Notes under the pieces: generated by a model
Told to the model about the DNA's origin: nothing
Database searches by the model: none
Seen by the model: only the letters and a program-made list of their open reading frames with translations
Shown here: piece by piece, positions 1 through 12,700 of the stretch
How the letters are laid out: each line of letters begins with the position of its first letter
Numbering within the stretch: the first letter of the stretch is position 1
DNA from: Chrysoperla carnea
Taxonomy: Eukaryota > Arthropoda > Insecta > Neuroptera > Chrysopidae
Assembly: GCF_905475395.1 (NCBI RefSeq)
Contig: NC_058338.1
Span: forward strand, 71,373,435-71,437,434
Direction of reading: 5' to 3'
Length of the DNA stretch: 64,000 nt
Made by a program: the position numbers and the translations under genes

Positions 1-650
1 CTCAGTACTTAAGGTAAATTTTACCCAAAAAATTCAAAAAACCGGATCATTTAATAGTTAAATTCATAATTTCTTGATCAAAACTTTTTTTTTTGCAATT
101 TTTGAAGCTTATCGATCATTTTAGAAAATCTAGTGATAATAAATTCGTAAAAATTATTTGCCCAAAAATTTTACCTTTTAATGATTGCAACTTTAGTGTG
201 AATTTAATAGCTTTGAATTCCTGAAACAATTCGGAAAAGTATTAAAAATTAAACTGGAAAATCGGGAATCATCAGCGAATTTTGAAAGGTTATTATTATG
301 GACCCTCAATTAGTATATTTTCTTAATATCTTGTTTAGTTGGTGAAAATAGCACTGGCAAGTTATTTGTTTCAAAGAATAGTTTTTTTAGCTGCTTCCTA
401 GAATATATGGTTGACCAGTGAAAATATAATTATAAAATATTAATATTATTATTATTTTTATTAAATCGTTTTTCTCGTAAACTCTATTCTGGCTCGTAAA
501 CTGCTTAAAAATATGTAGAAAATTTATCAAGAGAGAGTAGTTATTCCAAATTTCATAATCATTGGAAGCAAATAAAAAAATCAATTTAAACCCTTGTGCA
601 AATCATTTTAAATGTTTTTCTTGTAGTAACTATTTGTATTAATTATTTAG
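1..650 (+). other. Intron sequence upstream of the first visible DHX57 exon
   Basis: AT-rich sequence ending in an acceptor (TTATTTAG) at 643-650. I see no open frame here that would join in phase to the exon beginning at 651, which needs two leftover bases from the previous exon. The earlier exons, encoding the N-terminus before the UBA domain, are therefore probably outside the window. Confidence 0.6.
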
Positions 651-3600
651 TTATGGATTTCATGAAAGCCATTGTGTAGAAGCATTAGAATATTTTAATG
701 ATGATATTGATTCGGCGCTAAAAATATTATACACTAAATATCATCGTATTAATTCAGATACTTCGGATCAAGAACATGATCACGGTTTAACTGTAGACGA
801 ATTATTACAGCAACGTATCGATGAAAAAGATGTACTTCAATCAATATACGATACTTCATTTAGTGAAAAAATACCGAATAAATTATGGATACTTACATTT
901 CAATTAAATTATTTAATCGAACAATACTCAAATAAAAAACATACCGAAAATTTAGTTAAAATACAAAATACATCGAAAAAAATTGATAAATGTCGAAATT
1001 TTTTACGTACTGGGCAATGTAAATATGGTAATAAATGTCGCTTTTCACATGAAATTGAAACTGTAAAACCACAACAAAATGAAACTGAAGATTATAAGTT
1101 TCATCTAGAAATTCATTTTGATTCGAATTCAATGTATCCATATGAACCGCCAGCAATGATATTATTAACAACGAATTTTCCAACAATACCAAAGATTACA
1201 TTGTTGTATATATGTGAACGTTTAATAGGCGAAGCGAAAAATTTAGCTAATGATGGAATTGTTAGTATATATTCCATTTGTGAATTGTTACAGCATCCTA
1301 GTGATATTACTGATTACTTGAATACGACGAAAGTACGTTTTATCGATGAATACGAACCATTATTTGGTAAGTTATTAATTTTGAAATACAGAGTTCAGAT
1401 AATTAAATAATTTTGGTTTATGAGTTCAAAACGTGTACTACGAAGGGGATATTTTAGTTTCGAGAAGAAAATTACATATGACTAAATTTATAGTAATTCA
1501 AAGTGACGAAAGACGTAGAGAAACTCGAAAAAGTGAATATTAAAAATAAAAATATGTTTATGTGTTCGGTTTACGGGGAGCAATTCTATCGGCTCTCTGG
1601 GAGTTTATGGGTGATATTGTTTTCGTTTCAGGTTTAAAATTCGGGCACAAGCTCTTTATTACATTAACATAATACTTTATATTGATCGCCTGCTCTTCCT
1701 CAACGCGTTCATGATTGATCAAAATAGGAGGGAAGATTTAATCATTGAGACTCTTAGACTCTTGTTTTTGTCTTTGCATTTCAAGTTATTGCTGAGTGAT
1801 CTCCCCTCTATCTATCTATAATTTGTCACATGTTGAAGTGTTATAATTTCTTGGCTTCCAGAATGGCATAGAAAGCATTTTAAACACTTTAAATTGCAAA
1901 AATTGAAGTTATCGAATAATTCCATATTCAAAACCATTAAATGAAATAGGCCGACCAATAAAATTTTGTAGCCGGATCAATCCTAATTTTATTGAATTTG
2001 CGATCAGATTATTTGAAAAGCCTTAAACAGCTTCTTAAGAAACTCAACAGCTAAATGAACATTTGGATAAAAAAATTTAAATATGGTTTCGGTTTAGCCA
2101 TTTATTACTCTTGTTTGTTTTTTTTTGTAGGTGGTAATCTATTGAATGATGGTCATGACGAAAATTCACTCCTACCAACTCATTACGAACAAAATATTAA
2201 GATTAAAAAACAATTAAATAGAAATTACGAACATCAAGATGCTCTTTTATTCAAAGAATTCAAGAACAAGCAAAACAATACCAAATATCAAACATTCTTA
2301 GACTCACGAAAATCATTACCAGCATGGAACAAACGGGACGACATCTTGAATATTATAAAAAAACATCAAGTCATTCTAATCAGTGGCGAAACTGGATGCG
2401 GTAAAAGTACACAAATACCACAATATATCTTAGATAATTGGCTATCAAATGATGATGGTAAACATGTGGAAGTGATTTGTACACAACCACGACGATTATC
2501 TGCTATTGGAGTAGCGGAACGAGTGGCTTCCGAACGTGTTGAACGAATTGGTGGTACAATAGGGTATCAAATACGATTAGAAACTAAAGTATCGGATTCA
2601 ACGCGGTTAATATTTTGTACAACTGGTATTTTATTGATGCGATTACAAAGTGATCCATATCTGAATTCTATTACCCATGTTATTGTTGATGAAGTTCATG
2701 AACGAAGTGACGAAAGGTAAATTTAACCTGTTTATATATCTCCTTTTTTTACACATAAAATTTTAAACGATGGTCGCACTTTTTGGGAAATAACATCCTT
2801 TACTAATTTATAATTTGTTCAATTTCTTTAAAAAAAAAATTATTTTTAGTGATTTTCTTCTGTTGATATTACGAAGAATTCTCCCTAAGCGACCCGATTT
2901 AAAAATTATATTAATGAGTGCCACTTTAAATGCAAAATTATTTTCTGATTATTTTGGTGGAATACCAATTATTGAAATACCCGGTAGAACGTTTCCTGTT
3001 CAACAGTACTTTTTAGAAGATGTTTTAGAAGAGACTGGTTATGTACTAGAAGAGAATAGTCCGTTTGCTCGTACTGATGTTAAAACATCCGATTTAGAAG
3101 AACAACTTGCCACGTGTGAAGTTCTAAAAGATAATCAAGAACCCTCGTCAGGAATTAAAGATTATAAGTTGGCATTATCGCAAATTTTAGCTCGATATCG
3201 TGGTAAGTTTTTCTGTTAGGAGCCACTGATTCTATGATTTATCTCTATTTAATTATTTATTTCAGAATATTCGATGTTGACTTGTAAAAATTTGTATTTA
3301 ATGGATATGAATAAAATTAATTTAGAATTAATTGAATCCACATTAATGTGGATTATTTTTGGAAATCATAACCATCCAAAAGAAGGGACTATATTAATAT
3401 TTCTACCTGGATATGCTGAAATTACTGCTCTTTTAGAATTTCTATCAAATAATACGAATTTTTCGACACGACAAAGAGATTTTTTAATTTTACCTTTACA
3501 TTCTTCTTTATCGAATGAAGATCAAAGTGCTATATTTAAGTAAGTAAAATATTAATTTTATTTCTCCTTCCTCGATTTTTTTAAGTGATTTTAATTAAAT

Positions 3601-6600
3601 AAATATATTTTAAATTTTAAAGGAAACCAAAAAATGGGGCTAGAAAAATAATATTATCAACAAATATTGCTGAAACTTCGATAACAATCGATGATTGTGT
3701 ATTTGTTATTGATTGTGGTAAAATGAAAGAGAAACGTTTCGATAGTAATAAAAATATGGAAAGTTTAGATACAGTATGGATATCAAGAGCTAATGCTATG
3801 CAACGTAGAGGTCGAGCTGGTCGTGTAATGCCAGGAGTTTGTGTCCATTTGTACACTAGTTTTACATTTAAACAATTCATTGCCCAACCTGTACCGGAAT
3901 TACATCGAATACCATTAGAACAAATTATATTACGGATTAAAGTACTACCAAATTTTATGAATAGTTCAATACAAAGTGTTTTAGGTAAAGTTTTATGTTC
4001 CGAACATTTTTTAAATTAGTTCGAATCTAACCTACTATCAGTTTGAATTACATGGATTTTTGAAAGCATTGAAAAAATTACGACCAATTCAAAGTGAATG
4101 TAGCTCATGAAAAGTTCACAAATTATTAAAATCAGCCATATTCAGTTTATAATTTTGCTTATTTCAAACAATACCAACTCAAAGTCAATTATTCAACTTT
4201 TCAAGAATTTTAACTTTTTATGATCGCAGATGAAACAATAGAGCCTCCAGCAACAGAAAATATAGAGTCATCAATTTATCGATTACAAGATGTGGGTGCA
4301 TTAGATGAAGATGAAGAATTAACACCATTAGGTCATCATTTAGCCACGTTACCTGTAGACGTTCGAATAGGAAAAATTATGTTATATGGTGCCATATTTT
4401 GTTGTGTAGATTCATCGTTAACGATTGCTGCGTGTCTCAGTTATAAATCACCATTTGTTGCTCCGTTCTTACAAAAAAGGGAAGGTGATGCCAAAAAAAA
4501 AGAATTTATGTCAGCAAATAGCGATCAATTAACTGTTTTAAAAGCATATAAGGTAAAATCGAATCGAAGTCTTCGTAAAAGTGTATCTGTTCAAATTATT
4601 TTTTGATTTGACAGAAATGGAAATTAGTGGCAGATCGAGGAAGCCAAGCTTCGTACAATTTTGCACAAGAAAATTATTTATCGCAACGAACATTGATTAC
4701 ATTGAGTGACATAAAACATCAACTTTTAGATTTATTAGTAAACATTGGGTTTGTCCCAATTGCTCAGAAAATTCAAAGGCGTACAGGACAAGATCGAGTT
4801 ATGGAGATGACTGGAACACAGGTACGAGCTCGATTTACACAAACTGAAAATAGGGTATTCCACTATTTTTGAAAAAATACTTCAAAATGTTGATTTTGCT
4901 AATAAAAAGCCACCAAAAATTTATTTCGGAAAAATACACACGCTTTCTTGCCAAAAACTTAAATTAAATTTTAAACCTTTTTTAAACTGTCAAAAATGCG
5001 GGCATCCAATTTGATGATGTAATATGGGTATCACTATACGAAATAACACAAATAAGTGTGACAGATATATATCATAGACATCTGATTATAAAACATATAA
5101 ATACTTATTATCTATGTATATATTATACTCAGCTGTCTACACTGAACTAACTGATGGTCTATGACTCATACCGCTATGACATCACAGCAGGACTTACTAG
5201 CGTTTTAGGTCACGTGATTACATTTTAAAAATTACGTTTTTTAATTTTAATATTTTAAAAGAAAAAAGTGCTTTTGTGACTCGAAATCGGAATATTTAGG
5301 TACATTTCTACATAAATTTTAACTTTTTTCAAATTTCATGATTTATTTTTGACTAACGATAATACCCTATTATCAGACAATATCATTGAAAGGAGATTAT
5401 TGTATATTAGGGAAATCTAAGAAGTATCACAACTCTACTCTTAAAAGATAACAATACATTTTTATTTATTTATTTTTGGAAAATTTTTATATTTTTATTT
5501 TTGGTATTTTAAGGGTAGACTTACAAAATAGAAAAATCCAGTTCATTTTACGTCTAAATTAGTAGGTCTCGAAATAATACAAAAAAAATCTTTATAAAAT
5601 ATAAGTATTCATATAGAATTTTAAGCGATACGATCGAAAATATTCGGCTAATCTTAAATGAATCCTTTTTTTGTATTTTTGGGAGCAAAATTACCTTTTA
5701 AATCAAGTTCCAAAACAAATAATTGTTTACCGTACATGTTAATTTTGGATATCATATCATCCAAAATCTCATACGAAGAGCGATTTCTCCGATCGATTTC
5801 AAACAATCTCTTAGAAAATATTTATTTCGTTAAAAAAACGAGAAAGTATTATTTGTTTTGTTATTTTTTAGATGAATGAAAATGGGGAAAATTCAAAACT
5901 ACTAGCCGGCGTTTTATGTGCAGCTTTATATCCAAACATAATAAAAGTATTAACACCGGGAAAATCGTATCAAAAATGTATTGGAGGTGCTTTACCAACA
6001 GTTCCCGATCATGAAGATTTAAAATTTATAACATTAGAGGATGGTAATGTTGCCATACATCCATCATCAGTTAATTCTAAAATTGGTGCATTTTCATCAC
6101 CATATTTATTGTATCAAGAGAAAGTTAAAACATCTAGATTGTTTGTACGTGAAACTTGTATGGTACCTCCACTCTGCCTAGCCTTGTTTGCTGGTTGTGA
6201 TTTACATATTGAAGTACATTCTGGTATGTCAATTATTTCGTTGGATGATGGATGGATTATCTTTAGAACAGAAACGCATGAGGTATGTAAACCATATTCG
6301 AATATTTTGCTTCTTTAACACATTGTCCCCCAGTCGGTCAATTATCCCAGAAATAACCTTTAAAATATATAACCAATAACCAAAACATTTTTTGGGCTAG
6401 AAAAAAAGCAAGGATTCTCGAAAAGAAACTTCTTATTTGGACTGCTCACTACACATCTAAGGAGACGAGATATTTGTCAATCGATATCCCGGTCTTTGAG
6501 ATTTCAATCACTTTGAAGCATGTCTCGAGATCGTATCTTGTATTGCGTGTATTAGAGTTTTGCAAGACAATTATGATAAACAATTTCCACCAATCTCAAG

Positions 6601-7093
6601 AGTCCTCCAAATTCAACCCTGAACATTTGATTTTTTCGGGCCTCCAAAAATCAGGTTTTCTCTTAATAAAAATTCGAAATGTACAAATACATTTAAAATA
6701 TTATGATGCTATGACATTGACAGAAAAATGCAAGAATCCGTCTTTGATTTAAACGGATATTTCCGACAGTAAAAGTTGTAAGTTGCGAGCGTTATCATAA
6801 TTATTAAAAACATTACATTATCCATTATGTTCGTCCATTACATTCTACTGGCATGTTTTTGACGTTTATTATAAGCGCTACTGTAAAACTGAAAATATTA
6901 TTCTGGTTATATATATCGTATACTGAAAAATATTTCTCATTTTAAGGTTGCTGAAATGTTAAAGGCAATTCGAATTGAATTAAATAAATTATTGGAAGAA
7001 AAAATCAAGGATCCTTCATTAAATTTATTAAATTTAAATCAAGGGAAAAGGATTATTTCCACGATTATCAATATCATTTCTGTGAATAGTTGA
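651..7093 (+). CDS. Dhx57: DHX57-like DEAH-box RNA helicase (5' partial, nine exons)
   Basis: Exons 651-1366, 2131-2716, 2850-3202, 3266-3539, 3623-3984, 4230-4552, 4615-4821, 5872-6282 and 6947-7093 join in one frame and give 1125 residues plus a stop. Domains in order: a UBA-like helix bundle (residues 1-30); a CCCH zinc finger with C114, C123, C129 and H133; an RWD-like segment; the DEAH/RHA helicase core with GETGCGKST (2385-2411), TQPRR, DEVHER (2688-2705), SAT (2917-2925), NIAETSITI and QRRGRAGR (3801-3824); then helicase-associated and OB-fold regions. UBA plus CCCH plus RWD plus helicase is the DHX57 architecture, a probable ATP-dependent RNA-unwinding enzyme. The biological role in insects is not shown by the sequence. 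The start codon and N-terminus lie outside the window. All introns are GT-AG; the 1050-base intron after 4821 holds a small foldback repeat. Confidence 0.93.
5012..5187. repeat. Imperfect foldback repeat in a DHX57 intron
   Basis: The ends are imperfect inverted copies of each other (GATGTAATATGGGTAT against the complement of the 3' end). An inner pair, ATCATAGACATCTGAT against ATGGTCTATGAC, lies near 5067-5084 and 5151-5168. It resembles a degraded MITE; no clear target-site duplication was seen. Confidence 0.4.
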
Positions 7094-7418
7094 ATATAAT
7101 CTTATTTAACAAAAATGTTCTGATTGATATAGAAAAAGTGGTTCAGTGAAGGAGGTTCGACTTTTATGAAATTCATCCCGATTTATATATATACGATTAT
7201 CAGTTCCTCTGTAATTATTTGGTTATTTATTGTGTAGTATATTATCCAAAAAAAATGTACATTATAAAAAAAATCGGTATATTTCTATGAAAGTCTTCTT
7301 CAAATGCTGTTGTAAATATGATTTTACAGAATTAAATTCTAACCTTATATGCCTTAAATTTAATTTATTGTTGAAATGTTGTATAAAGATTATATTTTCT
7401 TAAAAATAATTGAATTTC

Positions 7419-7424
7419 AATAAA
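7419..7424 (+). terminator. Poly(A) signal of the DHX57-like gene
   Basis: AATAAA 326 bases after the stop codon at 7091-7093, on the same strand and in AT-rich 3' UTR sequence. Confidence 0.6.
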
Positions 7425-7449
7425 AATTGAAAACTAAAACTACTGATAT

Positions 7450-8590
7450 TTGTATGTTTTTATATAAAACCAGCCGTTATTTGTCCGCTTCGTTAAATAA
7501 TTAAGAAGCTTCCACTTGTCTAAATTTTTATAAAATAGGAAAAAAAAAGTAAAAAAAAAGTATGAAAATTTGTTCGTTATCTTGAATCACTTGTTAACGT
7601 TTTATAATTCATACCGCAAGTTTCTTTCATATATTGTTCGGTGGACAATTTGTGATGAACGTCGGTATAAACACTTGTTGCTAATATTACATACATTGCC
7701 CGTTGATTTTATTAGATAAAATGCATTATTAAACAGAAAATGACCCAAAATTAGTATAAATGATAAAATATAACAAATAACCTTACATTTAAATGATTTT
7801 TACAACATTTTAATGAATATTTGGACTAAAACACTGCTGGGCAGACTTTGACTTGATTGTGCTCTGAGTGACTTTTAGCAAAAGAGGTATATCTCGAAGT
7901 GGGATGGATGATGTACTGTATGTATGTTATGAATTGGAATAGATGATATCACTTTTGAGTATCTGCTTTTACCTGCAGAGCTGACCTACTCTAAAGAGTA
8001 ACCATTGCCTAGCAGTGGATTAAAATACAGGAAAGAAAATTTTGACATTTCATGGTTTAAAAAAAATATATAGTAGTATTTGTATTATAAGAATTACCAT
8101 GGACGTATCAAGAGGGACAAGTTAGGGAAGTTAGCCCCTCAGCAATACGGTAGTTGCTTGATGTCAAATTTGCTATATTACGCATCAAAATGTAAAACTA
8201 AACTTGATACCATGGCAAAATTTGAAAGTGAAATTAAAATTGTTTAAAAAACGAAGAAGCCTTAAGCGAAGAAGGAAGAAGTTATTCAAAGATTGTTGCC
8301 TATCCCCTTTTAGCAAAACAAAGTTTTATATGTATCTCTATGGTGATATCGGACAATGACGTCACTAATATATATCGCTTCTAATTAGGAATAAGGTTTA
8401 ATTAGGAATTTTAAACGTTCATAGTTTGCATACTTGTAAAGATTTTCAAAAACCAACTTCACTTATCTGCCCGTTCAGTGAGAATTCGTCACCTGAAGTG
8501 ATTTAGTCAACATGGCAACATGCCTATTGGACTTTTGATAGATTTTGTTCAGTAAGTATGTATTCATATCAAAGTACCGTTATATTTATA
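7450..8590. other. Intergenic spacer between the DHX57-like gene and the repeats
   Basis: No supported gene. AT-rich sequence with no convincing long open frame. It separates the 3' end of the helicase gene from a cluster of interspersed repeats; the converging sugar-transporter gene ends beyond that cluster. Confidence 0.5.
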
Positions 8591-9018
8591 ACAAGTGAAA
8601 ACAAACAATTGACTGAGTTAATTGTTCAAATTCCATGCATAAAATGTTTCAAACAAAAGTTGTTTATTTTTTGATAAGGAACATTTTTTATATTTAAACT
8701 TTTGTTCTATCTCTAACGGTTTACAAGATGGGTCCTTCGGACCCATAGGTCAAGACCCAATTGACCTGTGTTGCTCATTTACGAACTCGACCTCACTTTT
8801 TACGTTCTGAGTACGCTGTAAGAAACGTGTACGTGTAAGTACGTGTAAATTTCAGCTTCATATCTTTTTTGTTTTTGAGTTATCGTGCCCACAGACGGAC
8901 GGACGGACAACCGGAAATGGACTAATTAGGTGATTTTATGAACACCTATACCAAAATTTTGTTGGTAGCATCAATATTTTTAAGCGTTACAAACTTGGGC
9001 CTAAACTTAGTATACCTT
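8591..9018 (+). repeat. Interspersed repeat family R1, copy 1
   Basis: Starts with ACAAGTGAAAACAAACAATT, contains TCTAACGGTTTACAAG, CAGACGGACGGACGGAC and TAATTAGGTGATTTTATG, and ends at ACTTAGTATACCTTG. Four other copies in the window, all in the same orientation, share these blocks in the same order. Compared with copy 4 it lacks the CGGGTAAACAGTGA block, so it carries an internal deletion. Confidence 0.8.
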
Positions 9019-9023
9019 GCCAA

Positions 9024-9440
9024 CAGTGGCGTAGCTCGCCTTGAAGGGGCCCCGTATCAAAATTATTTGGGGGGCCCAAATGAAGGGTGAAGATTTCTCA
9101 CAAAAGACACAAAATTGCTTGCATTAAATTATAATAAATATTTATTGATTGATTATAAGTTATCACTTCCTCCTAGAAATTGACCTAGCCAAACAATTCA
9201 AATTAAATATACACTTTTCTTGCCTTTTTTCGGTAAGTTGATTTATTAAAACATGTATAGCTGAAGACGATTTCAGTTTTTCTATGCTTACGTAATTAAT
9301 TAATGGCTTTTTAAGTGACATTGTGGATAACATTTACTAATTTTTGCTTGCATATGTAAGGGGCCTATGTAGCTCGGGGGCTACAGAAGCCCCTAGCCTA
9401 TCATTGATACGGCTGATACTGCGGTAACTACGCCCAATGG
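9024..9440. mobile_element. Non-autonomous hAT-like element (degraded)
   Basis: The left end CAGTGGCGTAGCTCGCC and the complement of the right end (near CCATTGGGCGTAGTTACC) form imperfect terminal inverted repeats next to GGGGCC-rich sequence. The CAGTGGCGTAG-type terminus is common in hAT elements of insects. No transposase remains. An 8-bp target duplication was not recognised, so the class is inferred from the termini only. Confidence 0.5.
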
Positions 9441-9610
9441 TTAAGTTCATGGATATTACCTTAAAATGATGTACTGTGTCACAAGATTGTTGTTGGTACT
9501 AATTATCACAGGAAAGTGTCAAAATCTAATTTAAAAGCACGATAAATAGACCATTTTTAAGATTTTTAAATTTTATTTTGTTGGTTCATTTCATGATTTT
9601 GAGAACTGAC

Positions 9611-9616
9611 TTTATT
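9611..9616 (-). terminator. Poly(A) signal of the sugar transporter gene
   Basis: TTTATT on the + strand (AATAAA on the minus strand), about 130 bases beyond the transporter stop codon at 9747-9749. Confidence 0.5.
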
Positions 9617-9746
9617 TGTTTTACTCCCCTTAACCACCAAGGAATCTGTTAAAAAGTAAAAATTCTGAAGATATTTCTATTCATTTCAAATGAATATTTA
9701 TATACATATTAAAAATACAATTATCTTACACTGATTACATTCAAAA

Positions 9747-12700
9747 TTATTTAAAACAACCTTCAATTTCTTCGAAACTTTTTCCTAATGTTTCAGGTAA
9801 TTTTATGTAGACGTACGTTGACATTGTAAAACATATTACCGTTAAAAATGTAAACATTATCTATAAAAAATTAAATAATTAATGGTCAAGTCAAAAACGA
9901 AATTAGAAATATATTAAAAATTTGTTTTCTTACCAATGCTCCAAATTGATCAAAATATATTGGCCATAGCTTTAATGCAATGAACATACATATATAAGCA
10001 ATTGAAATCATTAATCCACCCAATTTTCCTCGCACTTTCACAGGTAATAATTCACCTAAAAAATTTAAAAGTTCATTTTTGAGAGATGCTTCAAAAAATT
10101 TGCAAAATCTTAGTAAGAGGTGTTATCGGAGAGGAAATCAAGCCCACATCATCTCACATTGTATTAGCATTTGTAATTTGTCATCAGATAATATAACATA
10201 ATTGAACAAATGGAAGGAAACGAAAAAATTACACAGAAGCAGGGGCTCGAATCAGGGTACTCTAGATAACCGTTCTAGGACGAACTATCTCCTGTTCTAT
10301 GTGAGTTACACAAATTGTACGTAACTTGTCTTTATTCTATTTGTATGTTTGTGTACCGGATATCTAAAGTACCTGGGTTCGAGTTCCGGCTTCTGCGTAA
10401 TTATTTCGTTTCTTTCTATTTGTTCAAATAAATATACGTAATATGCGTTATCTATTGAAATGTACAGTCTCACCCTCATATGTTAGATGGTACAATGTGT
10501 TAAGATTACAAAAGCTATTAAAAAATTAGAAATAAATAAAAAATTTAGTTTCATATTGAAAATATGTATTTTCATGATGACTACATTGGCGGGATGACTT
10601 GTAGCTTGCTAAGTAACGCCTCCGCGAAACAAGGTTTAGAAAAAAACAGTTAAAAATTGTTTACCAATTAAACTCCATGGGATGACTAATAAGCCAAATG
10701 CACTAAAACTAACATACGCCAGGACACAAATTAATATAAATGGGTTTCCATTTTGTTCTTTTTGTGTATCGGGGTGTAGTATCATTGATATAACTATGCA
10801 TAATGTACTTAGCCCCATTCCAGTACTTGATACAATCAGTAATTGGCGTCGACCAATACGCTTTGAAACTATAGCAACTATTACTGCTATTATAAATCTA
10901 GAAAAGAAAATTTGGCACTATTAATGTTTTATATCAATTATTTTATATGATGTGTGCAACTATCTATTCCTATTTGCGAGGGAGCAAGTTTTAAGTCTTC
11001 TGCGAGATTTCATTGTGGCGGTCTGCCCCTCTAATATACAATACCTTATTCATAATTAAACTTATTAGCGTCTTAGTGTTGCGACAGATCAGCGCTTTAT
11101 TTAATTGTATATGAAACAATAAAAAATATTATCAAATATACTCATAAAATTTAAAATTTAAATTTGTTGCGTTCGTTTCAGTTCTTCTCACCCGTTTTCA
11201 GCGCATTTGTGTAATGGAAAACTGGTATGGGGTACTACTCACATTTTCTTAGGGCCCCCTGTTTTTTTTTTAATTGATTTTTTTTTTAATTAGTAAATAT
11301 TTAAATAATTTAATATTCAAATTGTGATACCGTATCATTAAACATAATAAACCATAAATAACGAAACAAATTTTAATTATGAAAATATTTAAATAATTTA
11401 ACATTCAAAGTTTGATATCGTGCCAATATATATTAAATTGTAGACAACTTTTGGAGATAAACATTTAAAAGTTTGAGGGCACAACATCAAACAGGAACTA
11501 GCAAATTTCCATTTAATTTAAAACATAAACTGATTGCGTAATTCATAATGAAATTTATGGTTATTGAAATTCTATTGTGTGTTTCGACGCAAATATTGGC
11601 AGGACTACAGCATGGACAAGTGAAACAATCACTTGTACAAAATAAACGAGGTAACTATGCATATTTACTCAACTATGAATATTTCTAACAAATTTCATAT
11701 TATTTAGCAAATGGTGTACGTCAAAAACGTAGTTTGTCTGATGACTTAGAAATTTCAAGAGAGAGTGAACAAAATAAAGGATTATTAATTAATATTCAGC
11801 TCTCTTCAAAACTCTGCAGTATACTGGGCCATGGGTGCACTTCTAGTTCAAGCACTAACACCAATCCCACCCCTACCACCAAACCCACTACCACCGCTGA
11901 ACCCACTACTACCACCAAACCCTCTACCTCCGCTGAACCCACTACCACCACCAAACCCACTACCACCACCAAACCCATTACCACTGCTGAACCCACTACC
12001 ACCACTAAACCCACCACCTCGGACATTAAAGAGTTCAATAAGCGTAAATTGGAAAAAGAAATGAAGCACATGAAAACCTTCAAAAATTGCAATTCCCCCA
12101 GTGCAGTTTTCAGAAATAGTTGCCTTATGTAATTGTTATGTTCAATGATAATGAATGCGCTTTGTGAGTAAGATTGTTTTAATATTTTATATCAACAATA
12201 TATATGTAATTACAGACCAAGCGATTAATTGTATAAATACTTTGTATTACTGAAATTTATAGAAAAAAATCGGAATCCAAAAGAAAATAATAAATTCGAA
12301 ATTTTTTGCTTACAAACCTAAATTTTCTGACTTTCATATCGATTTTTACATTTTTTAAATCTCAAATTTAGATTAATTGACCTTGGAAATCCCTTAAATT
12401 TTATTAAGTTTTATACATAGTCTATTCCAAACTAAAATATCGAGGAGATGGCAGGTCAGGCCAGTTGAAACCGTTACCTATCATGTTTTAGTTGGCTAAG
12501 TACATGTTTATGACAATTAAAATATTTTAGGTCAAAAATTTCAGATTTGCCTGCCTCTAGACCAAAAATTTTTAACCACACCGCCCCCCCCCTACCTTGT
12601 GCAAAAGCTGGGCATGTTCATGACAACGGGCTTTCTTGATCGTGATATCTCAACCAGAGGGTGTACTAATCCATTCAGTATTCAAGTATTCCTAAATGTG

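Noticed and set aside
3617..3880. Minus-strand frame opposite the helicase motif exon
   Set aside because: Antisense shadow of an exon whose sense strand encodes helicase motifs V and VI.
11796..12092. Minus-strand Val/Gly-rich and plus-strand Pro/Leu-rich frames over the secreted protein
   Set aside because: They come from the same tandem repeat read in other frames. Only the frame with signal peptide, intron and conserved ends makes a coherent gene.
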